Positions 7,368 to 15,828 of a stretch of DNA of 41,152 nucleotides are shown here, piece after piece. The stretch spans positions 1-41,152 of the forward strand of contig JAQGID010000016.1 in NCBI GenBank assembly GCA_028291405.1, in the 5' to 3' direction. A program made the translations under genes and the position numbers. Under the pieces are notes generated by a model that made no database searches, was not told the DNA's origin, and was given only the letters and a program-made list of their open reading frames with translations. This DNA is from Rhodospirillales bacterium (GTDB lineage: Bacteria > Pseudomonadota > Alphaproteobacteria > ATCC43930 > CGMCC-115725). Within the stretch, counting starts at the first letter, position 1; each line of letters begins with the position of its first letter.

Positions 7368-8167
7368 GCGGCGTGCTCGATACGGTAGAGATCCTCGCGC
7401 GCCAGGATCGGCTGCAGCGCCGCCGCGAGGATCGCGGCCCAGCCGCCCGCGCCCTCCGGCGTCGCGATGAGATCCTGGCGCAGCTCGATCGCGACATGCG
7501 GCAGCCCCGCGGCGGCGGCATGGGTATGCGCCGAGTGGCCGGCGGGCTCGCGCGCCGAATAGGGCTCATTGTCGCCGACGACCAGTGCCGGATCGGACGC
7601 GAGGGCGGCGATCAGCGGGACCGGCAGACGGCGGTCTTTGTCCCACAGGATCCCGACATGCCAGGGCCGCGCGAAGCCGTTCATCACCGGCGTGAAGCTG
7701 TGGATGGAGATCACCGCCGGCACGACACCGCCGGCGGTGAAGCCGGCGAGCTCGCTGGCGATCGCCGCATGATAGGGATCGAAGCAGGCGGCGGCGCGGG
7801 CGGCGCGGTCGGCTCGCGAGAGGCCGAAATTGCCCGGCACCTCGATCCCGTCACTCTCGCCGGCGATCGAGGTGGGATCGTCGAGCGCGCGGTTGCAGTC
7901 GATGACCAGCCGCGAATATCCCGCGAGCACCGCCCTCGCGTCGAGCAGCACGGCGAGGCGGCGCGTCACCTCGCCGGCGCCGATGTCCCAGGCGACGTGA
8001 CGCGCCAGCGCAGGCTCGTCGAGGCCGAGACCCTCGAGGCGGCGCGGCACCGCGTTGCTGGCGTGATCGCAGATCAACAGCACCGGCGCCCGCCCCGCCT
8101 CGTTCACGAGCTCGAAGGCCGGCGGATCGCCGGCGACCAGCAGCTCCGCCCGATCAGCGTTCATCAT
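7364..8167 (-). CDS. N-formylglutamate amidohydrolase family
   Basis: 267 residues of the FGase fold. Signature segments are LLICDHASNAVP (31-41; D34 and H35 as likely metal ligands), RLVIDCNR (86-93), PGNFGLS (111-117), and SIHSFTPV (154-161). Characterised members release formate from N-formyl-L-glutamate in the last step of one histidine degradation route, but no hut genes are in the window. Close relatives without hut neighbours are common in alphaproteobacteria, and their substrate is uncertain. It is translationally coupled to the YbdK-type ligase. The start MMNADR at 8167 could be either of two adjacent ATGs. Confidence 0.88.
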   Translation of the reverse strand: MMNADRAELLVAGDPPAFELVNEAGRAPVLLICDHASNAVPRRLEGLGLDEPALARHVAWDIGAGEVTRRLAVLLDARAVLAGYSRLVIDCNRALDDPTSIAGESDGIEVPGNFGLSRADRAARAAACFDPYHAAIASELAGFTAGGVVPAVISIHSFTPVMNGFARPWHVGILWDKDRRLPVPLIAALASDPALVVGDNEPYSAREPAGHSAHTHAAAAGLPHVAIELRQDLIATPEGAGGWAAILAAALQPILAREDLYRIEHAA

Positions 8168-8242
8168 CCTCGTCCCGCAACCTCCCGGCAGAGGGAGATA
8201 GGTGCGGGATCGAGGATAGCGAGCGAAGCGCTCGCGCGCTGC
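8168..8242. repeat. Imperfect inverted repeats in intergenic gap
   Basis: An imperfect inverted repeat joins CCTCGTCCCGCAACCT with AGGTGCGGGATCGAGG around a CCCGGCAGAGGGAG core, followed by a 7-bp stem GCGAGCG-AAG-CGCTCGC. It lies between the isochorismatase-family gene and the FGase gene on the minus strand and could attenuate read-through, or be a relic of a dispersed palindromic repeat. Confidence 0.4.
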
Positions 8243-9004
8243 TCAGAAATTCGCCGCCTTCTGCAACCGGGCGGCGCCCTTCGGCAGCTCGAACAGCCCT
8301 TCCGGCAGCGATTCGATGAAGCTCTTGGCCTCGGCGACCTTCACGACATCGGCGTATTTCGCGTTCATGTCGCAGAGATTGATGGCATGGCTCGCTTCGG
8401 AGCGATCGAAGCAGCCTTCCTCGGCGATCGCGATGCGGAAATTGTTGCTGAAGGCGTCCAGAACCGTCGCCCGCACGCAGCCGCTCGTCGTCGTCCCGGT
8501 GACGATGAGGCTGTCGCATCCGAGCAGGATCAGATAGCTCATCAGATTGGTGCCGAAGAAGCCGCTCGGCTTCTGCTTGAGGACGACGATGTCCTGCGGC
8601 GCCGGCGCGATCTCGTCGATGATCTCGTTGCCGTCGCGATTCGAGATCGGCGCCGCCACATCCTCGCCGTTGCGGCCGTTCTTCCAGGCCCAGCTTCCGG
8701 AATCCCAATTGTCCTCGCGGCGCACGCCTGTCGTGTAGATGACGGGCACGCCCTTCTCATGCGAAGCGTCGATCAGCTCCTTGATCTGGGCGACGCCGTC
8801 CCAGGCCTCGGCGCCACAGGAGTTGCGCCAGCGCTTGATCGATTCGAGGATCGGCTCGGGCTTGTCGCCGCAGAACGCGTAGTTGACGTCGATGACGAGC
8901 AAGGCAGGGCGCTTGCCGAAGCCGCCGCGCGCGCCGTAGCCGGCGGCGCCGAAGACCTGCTTGTCGCGTTCGGTGAGAAATTTGTTCCAGATCGGCTCAG
9001 ACAT
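8243..9004 (-). CDS. Isochorismatase-superfamily amidohydrolase (N-carbamoylsarcosine amidase-like)
   Basis: 253 residues of the cysteine-hydrolase (isochorismatase-like) fold. The catalytic triad is evident: D39 in LLVIDVNYAF, K143 in VVLKQKPSGFFGTNL, and the nucleophile C176 in VTGTTTSGCVRATVLDAF. Spacing and the K-x3-S-x-F-x-G-T-N-L pattern are closest to N-carbamoylsarcosine amidohydrolase and related amidases, which hydrolyse C-N bonds, not to isochorismate cleavage. The start at 9004 is preceded by AAGGAGAG; in-frame codons back to 9043 overlap the preceding gene and lack a ribosome site. It directly follows a nitrate/taurine-type ABC transporter whose substrate may be an amide or ureido compound that this enzyme hydrolyses. 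Confidence 0.88.
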   Translation of the reverse strand: MSEPIWNKFLTERDKQVFGAAGYGARGGFGKRPALLVIDVNYAFCGDKPEPILESIKRWRNSCGAEAWDGVAQIKELIDASHEKGVPVIYTTGVRREDNWDSGSWAWKNGRNGEDVAAPISNRDGNEIIDEIAPAPQDIVVLKQKPSGFFGTNLMSYLILLGCDSLIVTGTTTSGCVRATVLDAFSNNFRIAIAEEGCFDRSEASHAINLCDMNAKYADVVKVAEAKSFIESLPEGLFELPKGAARLQKAANF

Positions 9005-9039
9005 CGGGGGACTCTCCTTCGTTCGAAGTCGCTGTTTGG

Positions 9040-10038
9040 TCACATGCCGCCGGCTTGCGCCGCCTTGACGAACTGCATGTCGATGATCGCCTCGTAGGGG
9101 ACGTCGCTCTTGAGGATGCCGGCCTCGCGGACGACCGATTGCGCCGTCGACCAGGCTTCAGGCGTGACCATGCCGTCCTTGCTCCACAGTTCGTCCGCGA
9201 GCGAGCGGTCGATCGTCGCCTTGAGGTCGTCGGCCGACATCGTCGGGAACTCCTTGTGCGCGATCTCCATCGCCCCGGCCGGGTCATCGTAGGTCGCCTT
9301 GAGGCCGCGCATGACGGCCTTGACGAAGGACTGGACCAGCGCCGGATCCTTCTGGATCGAGTCATAGCGCACGTTGAGCGTCGAATAGGCGTAGGCGCCG
9401 AGCTCCTTCGGAACGTTGTAGATCGGCTCGCCCCAGATCCCCTGGCGCTCGCCCTGCGATATGAAGGGCTCGGTGACGACGGCGATCTGCGCCTGCTTGG
9501 TCTTGAGCGCGGCGAGCCCGGCCGCCGAGGTCGTCTCCATCACCGTGACATCGGTTTTGTAGTCGAGCTTCCACTTGCCGAGGAGGTAGCGGGTGATCGA
9601 GTTCGGCGTGCCGCCGTAGAAACCCGAGGCGATCGTCTTGCCCTTCATATAGGTTGGCCAGTCGACGTCCTTGGACGGCTCCATCCCCGTCGCCGCGACA
9701 AGATAGACGTTGCCGCGATTGACGACGTTGACGACGCTGCGCAGCTCGGCGCCTTTCGCCTTGGCAAAGGCGTCGTGCTCGGGTCCGCCGATGAAGGCGA
9801 AGGCCTGTCCGGTGAGCACCGCGTTGGTATGGCCGGCGCCGCTCTCGACCGTCAGGATCTTGATCGCGATCCCTTCCTGGTCGAAGAAGCCTTTGCCGAC
9901 CGCGACGTAGAGTGGCAGATAGCCAGTCCCGTGCAATGGCTCGGCAACGATGAGCTCGCGCTTGGTCTCGGCCTGCGCCGGCAGCGAGACGAGGATCGCA
10001 ACAGCCGCGAGCAGAGAATGGACGAACGCGCTCTTCAT
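9040..10038 (-). CDS. ABC transporter substrate-binding protein, NMT1/SsuA type
   Basis: 332 residues. A Sec signal peptide spans 1-23 (hydrophobic core VHSLLAAVAILVSLP, cleavage after AQA), followed by a periplasmic binding-protein fold of the nitrate/sulfonate/taurine/HMP-precursor family (LPLYVAVGKGFFDQEGIAIK at about 42-61; TGQAFAFIGGPEHDAFAKAKG). It should deliver a small organic substrate to the permease and ATPase encoded just upstream. The start at 10038 is chosen because it opens the signal peptide and has AAGGAAGG upstream; the frame stays open far beyond, without homology. Specificity is not readable from sequence; the following amidase suggests an amide-containing ligand. Confidence 0.9.
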   Translation of the reverse strand: MKSAFVHSLLAAVAILVSLPAQAETKRELIVAEPLHGTGYLPLYVAVGKGFFDQEGIAIKILTVESGAGHTNAVLTGQAFAFIGGPEHDAFAKAKGAELRSVVNVVNRGNVYLVAATGMEPSKDVDWPTYMKGKTIASGFYGGTPNSITRYLLGKWKLDYKTDVTVMETTSAAGLAALKTKQAQIAVVTEPFISQGERQGIWGEPIYNVPKELGAYAYSTLNVRYDSIQKDPALVQSFVKAVMRGLKATYDDPAGAMEIAHKEFPTMSADDLKATIDRSLADELWSKDGMVTPEAWSTAQSVVREAGILKSDVPYEAIIDMQFVKAAQAGGM

Positions 10039-10088
10039 GACAAAAGCCTTCCTTGTTGGCGGATGGAGGACCGACGAGCGGAGCCGCG

Positions 10089-10970
10089 TCAGCGAACGAG
10101 ATCGCGGCGCAGCCAGCGCTCGAGCCAGGAGACGCCGACGTACATCGCGATCGAGAGGCTCGAGAGCACCAGCACGGCGACCCAGACGAGCGAGATCTCG
10201 TAGGTCTGGCCGGCGTAGAGAATCGTGCGGCCGAGCCCATGCTGCGAGGCGATGAACTCGCCGACGATGCTGCCGGTGAGCGCCAGCCCGATGTTCACCC
10301 GCAACACCGAGATCGTCCACGGCAGCACCGCAGGGACGATCAGCTTGCGGAACACCTGCCAGCGCGTCGCGCCGAGCGAGTAGAACAGGCGCTCGCCGTC
10401 GGGGTCGACGGCGCGCACGCCGGCATAGGTCGTCAGGGTCGAGACGACGAGGGTCAGCGCCGTCGCGATCGCAACCTTCGACGACAAGCCCATGCCGAAG
10501 ATCAGGATGATCAGCGGCGCGAGCGCGAGCTTCGGGATCGATTCAAAGCAGATGACGAAGGGCTGCACGATCGCGGCGTAATTGCGCGACCACCAGAAGG
10601 AGAGGCCGAGCAGCGAGCCGAGCAGCGTCCCGAGCGCGAAGCCCATGATCGTCGCGCGGAAGGTGTAGGCGATGTCGACGAAGGCGTCGCCCTCCGTGAA
10701 GAACACAGTCAAGGTCTGCCAGATCTGGCTCGGACGCGACCAGAAGAAGGCATCGACCATGCCAATGTAGGCCGCCGCCTCCCAGGCCGCGATGACGAGG
10801 ACGAACGCCAGCACCTGGACGAGGACGATCAGCCAGCTCGGCCATTGCCTCTCGACCGGCAGGCGGCGGGCCCGCGGAGGACCGCTCGGGCGGCGAGCGC
10901 CGAGCCGCAGCGGCGGTTGCCTGCCGATGGCGGCGGCGGAAAGACGGCCGATCGTCCGCTCGGTCATCAT
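10089..10970 (-). CDS. ABC transporter permease, SsuC/TauC type
   Basis: 293 residues with an unusually long, basic, proline-rich cytoplasmic N-terminus (about 1-44) and then six hydrophobic segments. The EAA-type coupling loop, with LGATRWQVFRKLIVPAVLPW in it, marks it as the binding-protein-dependent permease that contacts the ATPase. Normal SsuC-type permeases are about 250-270 residues; the extra length is in the N-terminal arm. An alternative ATG is the second codon. It lies 31 bases after the ATPase gene and 50 bases before the binding protein. Confidence 0.93.
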   Translation of the reverse strand: MMTERTIGRLSAAAIGRQPPLRLGARRPSGPPRARRLPVERQWPSWLIVLVQVLAFVLVIAAWEAAAYIGMVDAFFWSRPSQIWQTLTVFFTEGDAFVDIAYTFRATIMGFALGTLLGSLLGLSFWWSRNYAAIVQPFVICFESIPKLALAPLIILIFGMGLSSKVAIATALTLVVSTLTTYAGVRAVDPDGERLFYSLGATRWQVFRKLIVPAVLPWTISVLRVNIGLALTGSIVGEFIASQHGLGRTILYAGQTYEISLVWVAVLVLSSLSIAMYVGVSWLERWLRRDLVR

Positions 10971-11001
10971 GCGCGTGCTCCATGGTTCGGGGCGATGGCG
11001 A

Positions 11002-11787
11002 TCATGCGACGAGCGCCGTATCGCCGGGCTCGGCGAGCAAGGAGAGGCAATGCTGCTTGAGGGCGACGAAGCCCGGCTCGGTCACGAGCCCGCGATGACG
11101 CGGCCGCGGAAAATCGACCGTCAGATGCTCGACCACCCGGCCCGGGCGGGTCGCCATGACGTAGACCTCGTCCGAGAGGAAGAGGGCCTCCTCGATGTCG
11201 TGGGTCACGAAGACCACCGTCTTGCGGAACTCAGTCCAGATCCGCATCAGCCACTCCTGCATATGGCCCTTGGTCTGGGCGTCGAGCGCGCCGAAGGGCT
11301 CGTCGAGCAGGATGATGTCGGTATCGACCAGCAGCGTGCGCAACAGCGCGGCGCGCTGCCGCATGCCGCCCGAGAGCGAACGTGGGTATTGGTGCTCGAA
11401 GCCGCCGAGGCCGTAGCGTCGCAGATAGGGCTCGGCGCGGCCGCGTGCTTCCTTGCGGGACACGCCGCGGATCTCCATGCCCAGGATCACGTTGTCGAGC
11501 ACGGTGCGCCAGGACAGCAGCAGATCCTTCTGGAGCATGTAGCCGACGCGCCCGATCGTGCCGGTGGCGTCCTCGCCGTCGATCAGCACCGCGCCGCCGC
11601 TCGGCGGCTGCAGCCCCGCGACGATGTTGAATAGGGTGCTCTTGCCGCAGCCGGACGGGCCGATCAGGCTGACGAACCGCCCTTCCTCCAGACTGAATGA
11701 CACCGGTGCGAGCGCTTGGAATGGGCCGGTCGGTGTTGCAAAAGTCGTCGTGACATCCTTGAGCTCAAGCTTGGTGACCGCCGTCAT
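11002..11787 (-). CDS. ABC transporter ATPase, SsuB/TauB type
   Basis: 261 residues, a complete ATP-binding subunit. Walker A GPSGCGKST (43-51), Q-loop Q86, signature LSGGMRQR (138-145), Walker B IILLDEP (158-164), and switch H196 in VFVTHD are all intact. The sequence belongs with the ATPases of nitrate, taurine and sulfonate importers. The start is supported by ACGGAGGGACG directly before the ATG at 11787. It is the first gene of a minus-strand series continuing through permease, binding protein, amidase, FGase, YbdK-type ligase and possibly DUF1244. Confidence 0.95.
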   Translation of the reverse strand: MTAVTKLELKDVTTTFATPTGPFQALAPVSFSLEEGRFVSLIGPSGCGKSTLFNIVAGLQPPSGGAVLIDGEDATGTIGRVGYMLQKDLLLSWRTVLDNVILGMEIRGVSRKEARGRAEPYLRRYGLGGFEHQYPRSLSGGMRQRAALLRTLLVDTDIILLDEPFGALDAQTKGHMQEWLMRIWTEFRKTVVFVTHDIEEALFLSDEVYVMATRPGRVVEHLTVDFPRPRHRGLVTEPGFVALKQHCLSLLAEPGDTALVA

Positions 11788-12149
11788 CGTCCCTCCGTTA
11801 AACCACAGCCCCCTTCACCCGACGATCGAAGCACAAATCGTGCCAGCGGGGCATCCGCGGCGGCCTGCGGCCGCCGAGGTGTCCGGAAGGTCGGGTCGCT
11901 GTTCCGAATCGCCGCCGAATTAGGCGCTGTGCCATTGCCAGGGCAAAAGCCTTGCGGCGTCGCCGACGCAATCGCACGACCCCGGAGGTACGAATCGCGG
12001 GGCTGGTTAACGGCGTGTCGCCGACCTGTCCTCACCCGCGCGCGCCGCCTCGTACCGGTCTTGTCCGAGATCACCAATTCGTAGATCATTCAACGAAATT
12101 CCGCTCAGCGGGAACCGTTGGACAACGACGATCGCACGGACAGGTGACG
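11788..12149. other. Intergenic region between divergent ABC and MFS genes
   Basis: 362 bases without a convincing gene. It should hold the promoters for both the leftward ABC operon and the rightward MFS gene, but no strong -35/-10 pair is evident. The only clear structure is a perfect 8-bp hairpin, CGGCGGCC-TGC-GGCCGCCG, at 11858-11876. Open frames here (for example minus 11784-12089) have no signal peptide, ribosome site or recognisable domain. Confidence 0.6.
11858..11876. repeat. Perfect GC hairpin in divergent intergenic region
   Basis: 8-bp arms CGGCGGCC / GGCCGCCG with a TGC loop. It lies 71 bases before the ABC ATPase start (leftward) and could form in its leader RNA. No T-run follows, so a role as terminator is doubtful. 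Confidence 0.4.
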
Positions 12150-13421
12150 ATGCAGCCGCCGCGATTGCTGGAGAACCGTTGGTGGATCGTCGGCGCGTCG
12201 GCCGTCGGGCTGACCGTCGGAACCGGCTCGATTCTCGCGATCAACTTCGCGGTCTTCGTCAAACCGGTCACCGAGGAGCTGGGATGGAGCCGAGGCGCCT
12301 TCTCGGCGGCGCTGCTGGTCATGGGACTCGCCACGGTCTTCGTGCAACCGATCTTCGGCACGATGATCGATCGCTTCGGGGTGAGGAAGGCGTCGCTCCC
12401 GATGATCGTCGTCCTGTCGGTCGCGATCCCAGCGATGGGACTGATGGGGTCCTCGCTGATCGTCATGTACCTGATCTTCGCCCTCGCGGCGACGGGCGGC
12501 GCCGCGCAGGCGCCGCCGATGTACTCCAAGGCGGTTTCGATGTGGTTCGACAAGAAACGTGGCATCGCGCTCGGCCTCGCCACGTCGGGCTCGGCCTTCG
12601 GTACGATCCTGATGCCGCTCGAGGCGCATTACCTGGTCGAGCATTTCGGCTGGCGCGGCGCTTATTTCGGCCTCGGCGCCACTAATTTCGTCATCGCCTT
12701 CACCATGGTCGCGGTGTTCATCCGCGAGCCGCCAAGCTATCGCCTCAATCGGCCCAGCGCACCGGCCGCGCCCGGCGCGCCGGAACCGCCGGGCGTCAGG
12801 ATTGGCGTCGCGCTGAAATCCTGGCCCTTCTGGGCGGTGACCTTGGCCTTCACACTCGGCGCGGTCACGATCAACGGGACTCTCGCGCATATCGTGGCGC
12901 TGCTCAGCGATCGCGGCTGGACCCCGGGCGATGCTGTCGGGGTCCTGTCGGCGTCGGGTGTCGCGGTCATCGCTGGCCGGATCGTCAGCGGCTGGCTTCT
13001 CGATCGGTCCACCCGGCCACTCGTTCCCAGCCTGTTGCTGCTGGTGCCGGCAATCGGCTGCGCCCTCCTCGCCAGCGGCTCCGCAGGCTCGGTCCCGATC
13101 GTCGGCGTCATGCTGCTCGGCTTCGGAATCGGCGCCGAGATCGACATGATGGGCTTTCTGATCAGCCGCTATTTCGGGCTGCGCTCCTTCGGGCAGATCC
13201 TGGGGTCCTGCTTCGTCGGCTTTGCCATCGGCGTCGGCGTCGGGCCCGTGCTGATGGGCGTGTCCTACGACACGACTCATTCCTATTACCTTGCGCTGAT
13301 GGCCAACATCGCGGCAATGGCCGTCGCGACGCTGCTGCTCGGAACGCTCGGCACCTATGTCTACGCGAAGGGGTCGGACGCGAGGGCCGCCGCCCTGTCG
13401 GAGGCAGCAGCCCGCGCCTAG
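12150..13421 (+). CDS. MFS transporter, monocarboxylate / oxalate-formate antiporter type
   Basis: 423 residues with twelve predicted transmembrane helices in two six-helix halves separated by a hydrophilic, Pro/Ala-rich loop (about 196-215). The N-terminal half shows NFAVFVKPVTEELGWSRGAFS and the MFS motif-A-like loop QPIFGTMIDRFGVRKA (about 67-82); DKKRGIALGLATSGSAFGT follows helix 4. This pattern is typical of the MCT/OFA branch that carries monocarboxylates or oxalate/formate. The start at ATG 12150 has AGGTGA 3-8 bases upstream and begins just before helix 1; the open frame back to 11952 is basic and unlike any MFS N-terminus. It is divergent from the ABC operon; substrate unknown. Confidence 0.9.
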   Translation: MQPPRLLENRWWIVGASAVGLTVGTGSILAINFAVFVKPVTEELGWSRGAFSAALLVMGLATVFVQPIFGTMIDRFGVRKASLPMIVVLSVAIPAMGLMGSSLIVMYLIFALAATGGAAQAPPMYSKAVSMWFDKKRGIALGLATSGSAFGTILMPLEAHYLVEHFGWRGAYFGLGATNFVIAFTMVAVFIREPPSYRLNRPSAPAAPGAPEPPGVRIGVALKSWPFWAVTLAFTLGAVTINGTLAHIVALLSDRGWTPGDAVGVLSASGVAVIAGRIVSGWLLDRSTRPLVPSLLLLVPAIGCALLASGSAGSVPIVGVMLLGFGIGAEIDMMGFLISRYFGLRSFGQILGSCFVGFAIGVGVGPVLMGVSYDTTHSYYLALMANIAAMAVATLLLGTLGTYVYAKGSDARAAALSEAAARA

Positions 13422-13446
13422 GCGATCCGCCGGCCTCGCCGCGCGA

Positions 13447-13659
13447 TCAGCGGGCGATTTCGTGCCCGATGACCGCCCCGCCGATCGCGCCGCCGACCGT
13501 CGCCGCGGTCTTGCCCGATCCCTTGCCGAACTGGTTGCCGGCATAGGCGCCGGCGCCGGCGCCGAGCGTCTCAGCGCAAGCGCCGAGGCCGAGCGGCAGG
13601 ACGATGACCAGCGCAACCGACGCGCGCCGCAACAGTAAGCCGCATTTCTCGTACATCAC
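13447..13659 (-). CDS. Glycine-zipper lipoprotein
   Basis: 70 residues. A lipoprotein signal peptide ends in the lipobox LGAC with the lipidated C28. The mature part is short and glycine-rich (AGAGAYAGNQFGKGSGKT, GGAIGGAVIGHEI), the glycine-zipper pattern of small outer-membrane-associated lipoproteins related to the 17-kDa antigen/SlyB group. It may insert a helical hairpin in the outer membrane; a specific role is unknown. It is convergent with the MFS gene (25 bases apart) and divergent from the cupin gene, and is probably expressed alone. Confidence 0.88.
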   Translation of the reverse strand: MMYEKCGLLLRRASVALVIVLPLGLGACAETLGAGAGAYAGNQFGKGSGKTAATVGGAIGGAVIGHEIAR

Positions 13660-13760
13660 CGCACCTCAAGCTATGATTGTTCTGTGATGGCAACACCATC
13701 GCGCGCGCGATCATTCCCGAACCCATGTTATGCTGCTGCGGCAGCGTGACGGAGGATGCG

Positions 13761-14243
13761 ATGGGCGGCAGCGACGGCAGCGAGACGAATTGGCGGGAGC
13801 ACGGCGTCCGGGTCGTCCACGCCGGCGAGCTCGACACCAACACGCCGCAGACGCCCGGCATGTCGCGCGCCGCGGCGATCAACTTCGCTAGCGCCGGGGC
13901 ACAGAAACTTTGGGCCGGCACCGTCCATATCCACGCCGATGCCAAGACCGGCGCGCATCACCACGGCGCGCTGGAGAGCGTCATCTACGTCGTCAAGGGC
14001 CGCGCCCGGATGCGCTGGGGATCGCAGCTCGAATACGTCGCCGAGGCCGGCCCCGGCGATTTCATCTTCGTGCCGCCCTACGTGCCGCACCAGGAGATCA
14101 ACGCCAGCGCCGACGAGACGCTGGAATGCGTCCTCGTGCGCAGCGACCAGGAGGCGATCGTCGTCAACCTCGACATCGCCCCCGTCGAGAAGCCCGAGGC
14201 GGTGCATTGGGTCGATCCGATCCACGCCCATCCCAAGGGTTGA
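13761..14243 (+). CDS. Cupin-domain metal-binding protein
   Basis: 160 residues forming a single cupin barrel. Motif 1 is GAHHHGALESVIYVVKG (65-80 region), with H66, H67 or H68 and E72 as ligands; motif 2 is PGDFIFVPPYVPHQEIN, with H110. A 3-His/1-Glu site would bind Fe, Mn, Ni or Zn. Small single cupins act as dioxygenases, isomerases or lyases, or only bind ligands, so no reaction can be assigned. The start at 13761 follows GGAGG by 6 bases; upstream in-frame ATGs at 13677 and 13725 add residues unlike cupins. The intergenic region to the lipoprotein gene contains a small GATGG-CAACA-CCATC hairpin. Confidence 0.88.
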   Translation: MGGSDGSETNWREHGVRVVHAGELDTNTPQTPGMSRAAAINFASAGAQKLWAGTVHIHADAKTGAHHHGALESVIYVVKGRARMRWGSQLEYVAEAGPGDFIFVPPYVPHQEINASADETLECVLVRSDQEAIVVNLDIAPVEKPEAVHWVDPIHAHPKG

Positions 14244-14325
14244 TCCGCCATATCACTGACACATCGCCGCATCTATTGTTGATGCGAACCCGCGAAGCGC
14301 CTGAGAACACGGCGAGGGAGAAACC

Positions 14326-15744
14326 ATGCGACGTCGAAGAAACGCGAAAATCGTTGCCACGCTGGGCCCGGCAACCTCGAGCCGGGAGTCCATCGCCGCC
14401 TTGTTCCAGGCCGGAGTCGACGTCTTCCGCCTGAATTTCAGCCACGGCGTTCAGGAGCATCACCGCGAGCGCGTCACCTTCATCCGCGAGATCGAGAAGA
14501 AGACCGGGCGGCCGATTGCCATCATGTGCGATCTGCAGGGTCCGAAGCTCCGGCTCGGCACCTTTGCCAAGGGCTCGGCGATGCTCGAAACCGGCGGCAA
14601 GTTCCGCCTCGAGCTGAAGGGCAAGCCGGGCGACGAGACGCGGGCGCCGCTGCCCCATCGCGAGATCTTCGCGGCGATGGAGCCGGGGACCGAGCTACTG
14701 CTCGACGACGGCAAGGTGCGGCTGCGCGTCGAGAGCTGCGGCCCCGGCTTCGCCGAGACGACGGTGATGGTCGGCGGCAAGCTGTCGGACCGCAAGGGCG
14801 TCAATGTTCCCAACGCCGTGCTGCCGCTCAGCGCGGTCACCGAGAAGGACCGCTCCGACCTCTCCTTCGCGCTCGATCTCGGCGTCGATTGGGTGGCGCT
14901 CTCCTTCGTGCAGCGGCCCGAGGACGTCGCTGAAGGGCGCAAGCTCGTTGCCGGCCGCGCCGGGCTGCTCGTCAAGCTGGAGAAGCCGCTCGCGATCCGT
15001 CACCTCGCGGAGATCATCGAGCTGAGCGACGCCGTGATGGTGGCGCGCGGCGATCTCGGCGTCGAGATGCCGCCGGAGGACGTGCCGCCCATACAAAAGC
15101 AGATCATCCACGCCTGTCGCGAAGCCGGCAAGCCGGTGATTGTCGCGACGCAGATGCTGGAATCGATGATCAACACGCCGACCCCGACGCGCGCCGAGGC
15201 CTCGGACGTCGCCACCGCGATCTACGATGGCGCCGATGCGGTGATGCTCTCGGCCGAGACCGCGGCCGGCAGCTTCCCGATCGAATCCGTCGCCATCATG
15301 AATCGCATCATCGCACGGGTCGAGCAGGACCCGCTCTATCGCCTGCAGATGGACGCGACCGAGCCGCCGCCCGAGCACACCTCGTCCGACGCGATCAGCG
15401 CCGCGGCGCGGCAGGTCGCCCGCACTGTCGACGCCGCCGCGATCGTCTCCTATACCACCTCCGGCGCCACCGCCCTGCGCGCGGCGCGTGAGCGGCCGCA
15501 TGTGCCGATTCTGGTCCTGACCTCGAATCTCAATACGGCGCGCCGCCTCGCCCTGCTGTGGGGCGCGCACTGCGTTCATACGACGGATGTCTCGAATTTT
15601 GCCAATATGGTCGAGAAGGCGGTGCGCGCCGCGCATCGCGAGAGCCTCGCCGAGGCCAATCAGAGCATCGTCATCACCGCCGGCGTACCCTTCGGCACGC
15701 CCGGCGCCACCAACATCCTGCGCATCGCCTGGGTGCACGACTAG
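14326..15744 (+). CDS. pyk: Pyruvate kinase
   Basis: 472 residues. Pyruvate kinase turns phosphoenolpyruvate and ADP into pyruvate and ATP at the end of glycolysis. Motifs are present in order: TKI-like start AKIVATLGPAT (7-17), RLNFSHG (35-41), CDLQGPKLRLG, the B-domain lid (about 75-160), LVKLEKP in place of the more usual KIEN, VMVARGDLGVEMP for the metal and substrate site, and VATQMLESMI followed by PTRAEASDVATAIYDGADAVMLSAETA. The C-terminal regulatory domain is complete. The ribosome site GAGGGAG is 5 bases before the ATG. It is preceded by an 82-base gap from the cupin gene and followed by a terminator. Many alphaproteobacteria have two pyk genes; whether this is the only copy cannot be told. 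Confidence 0.96.
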   Translation: MRRRRNAKIVATLGPATSSRESIAALFQAGVDVFRLNFSHGVQEHHRERVTFIREIEKKTGRPIAIMCDLQGPKLRLGTFAKGSAMLETGGKFRLELKGKPGDETRAPLPHREIFAAMEPGTELLLDDGKVRLRVESCGPGFAETTVMVGGKLSDRKGVNVPNAVLPLSAVTEKDRSDLSFALDLGVDWVALSFVQRPEDVAEGRKLVAGRAGLLVKLEKPLAIRHLAEIIELSDAVMVARGDLGVEMPPEDVPPIQKQIIHACREAGKPVIVATQMLESMINTPTPTRAEASDVATAIYDGADAVMLSAETAAGSFPIESVAIMNRIIARVEQDPLYRLQMDATEPPPEHTSSDAISAAARQVARTVDAAAIVSYTTSGATALRAARERPHVPILVLTSNLNTARRLALLWGAHCVHTTDVSNFANMVEKAVRAAHRESLAEANQSIVITAGVPFGTPGATNILRIAWVHD

Positions 15745-15777
15745 GTCGCTTACGAAGAAGCGCCCTGTTCGAATGGG

Positions 15778-15811
15778 CAGACTTGGGGCGGCGGGAGCCG
15801 CCCCAAGTCTG
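15778..15811. terminator. 15-bp perfect hairpin, bidirectional terminator
   Basis: Stem CAGACTTGGGGCGGC / GCCGCCCCAAGTCTG with a GGGA loop, between the convergent pyruvate kinase and amidohydrolase genes. No long T-run follows on either side, but position and stem strength support termination for both. Confidence 0.7.
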
Positions 15812-15828
15812 AATGATCCCCGTTCGCC

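Noticed and set aside
7364-8167. Histidine utilisation operon
   Set aside because: Only the FGase-like gene is present; hutH, hutU, hutI and hutF are absent, so the pathway cannot be claimed.
8243-9004. Assignment as true isochorismatase
   Set aside because: The motif pattern fits amidase members better, and no siderophore genes are present.
11784-12089. 101-codon minus-strand frame in the ABC/MFS spacer
   Set aside because: Basic, low-complexity, overlapping the ABC ATPase start, with no homology recognised.
12105-13616. 503-codon minus-strand frame across the MFS gene
   Set aside because: Charged low-complexity sequence complementary to transmembrane codons; extends through two real genes.
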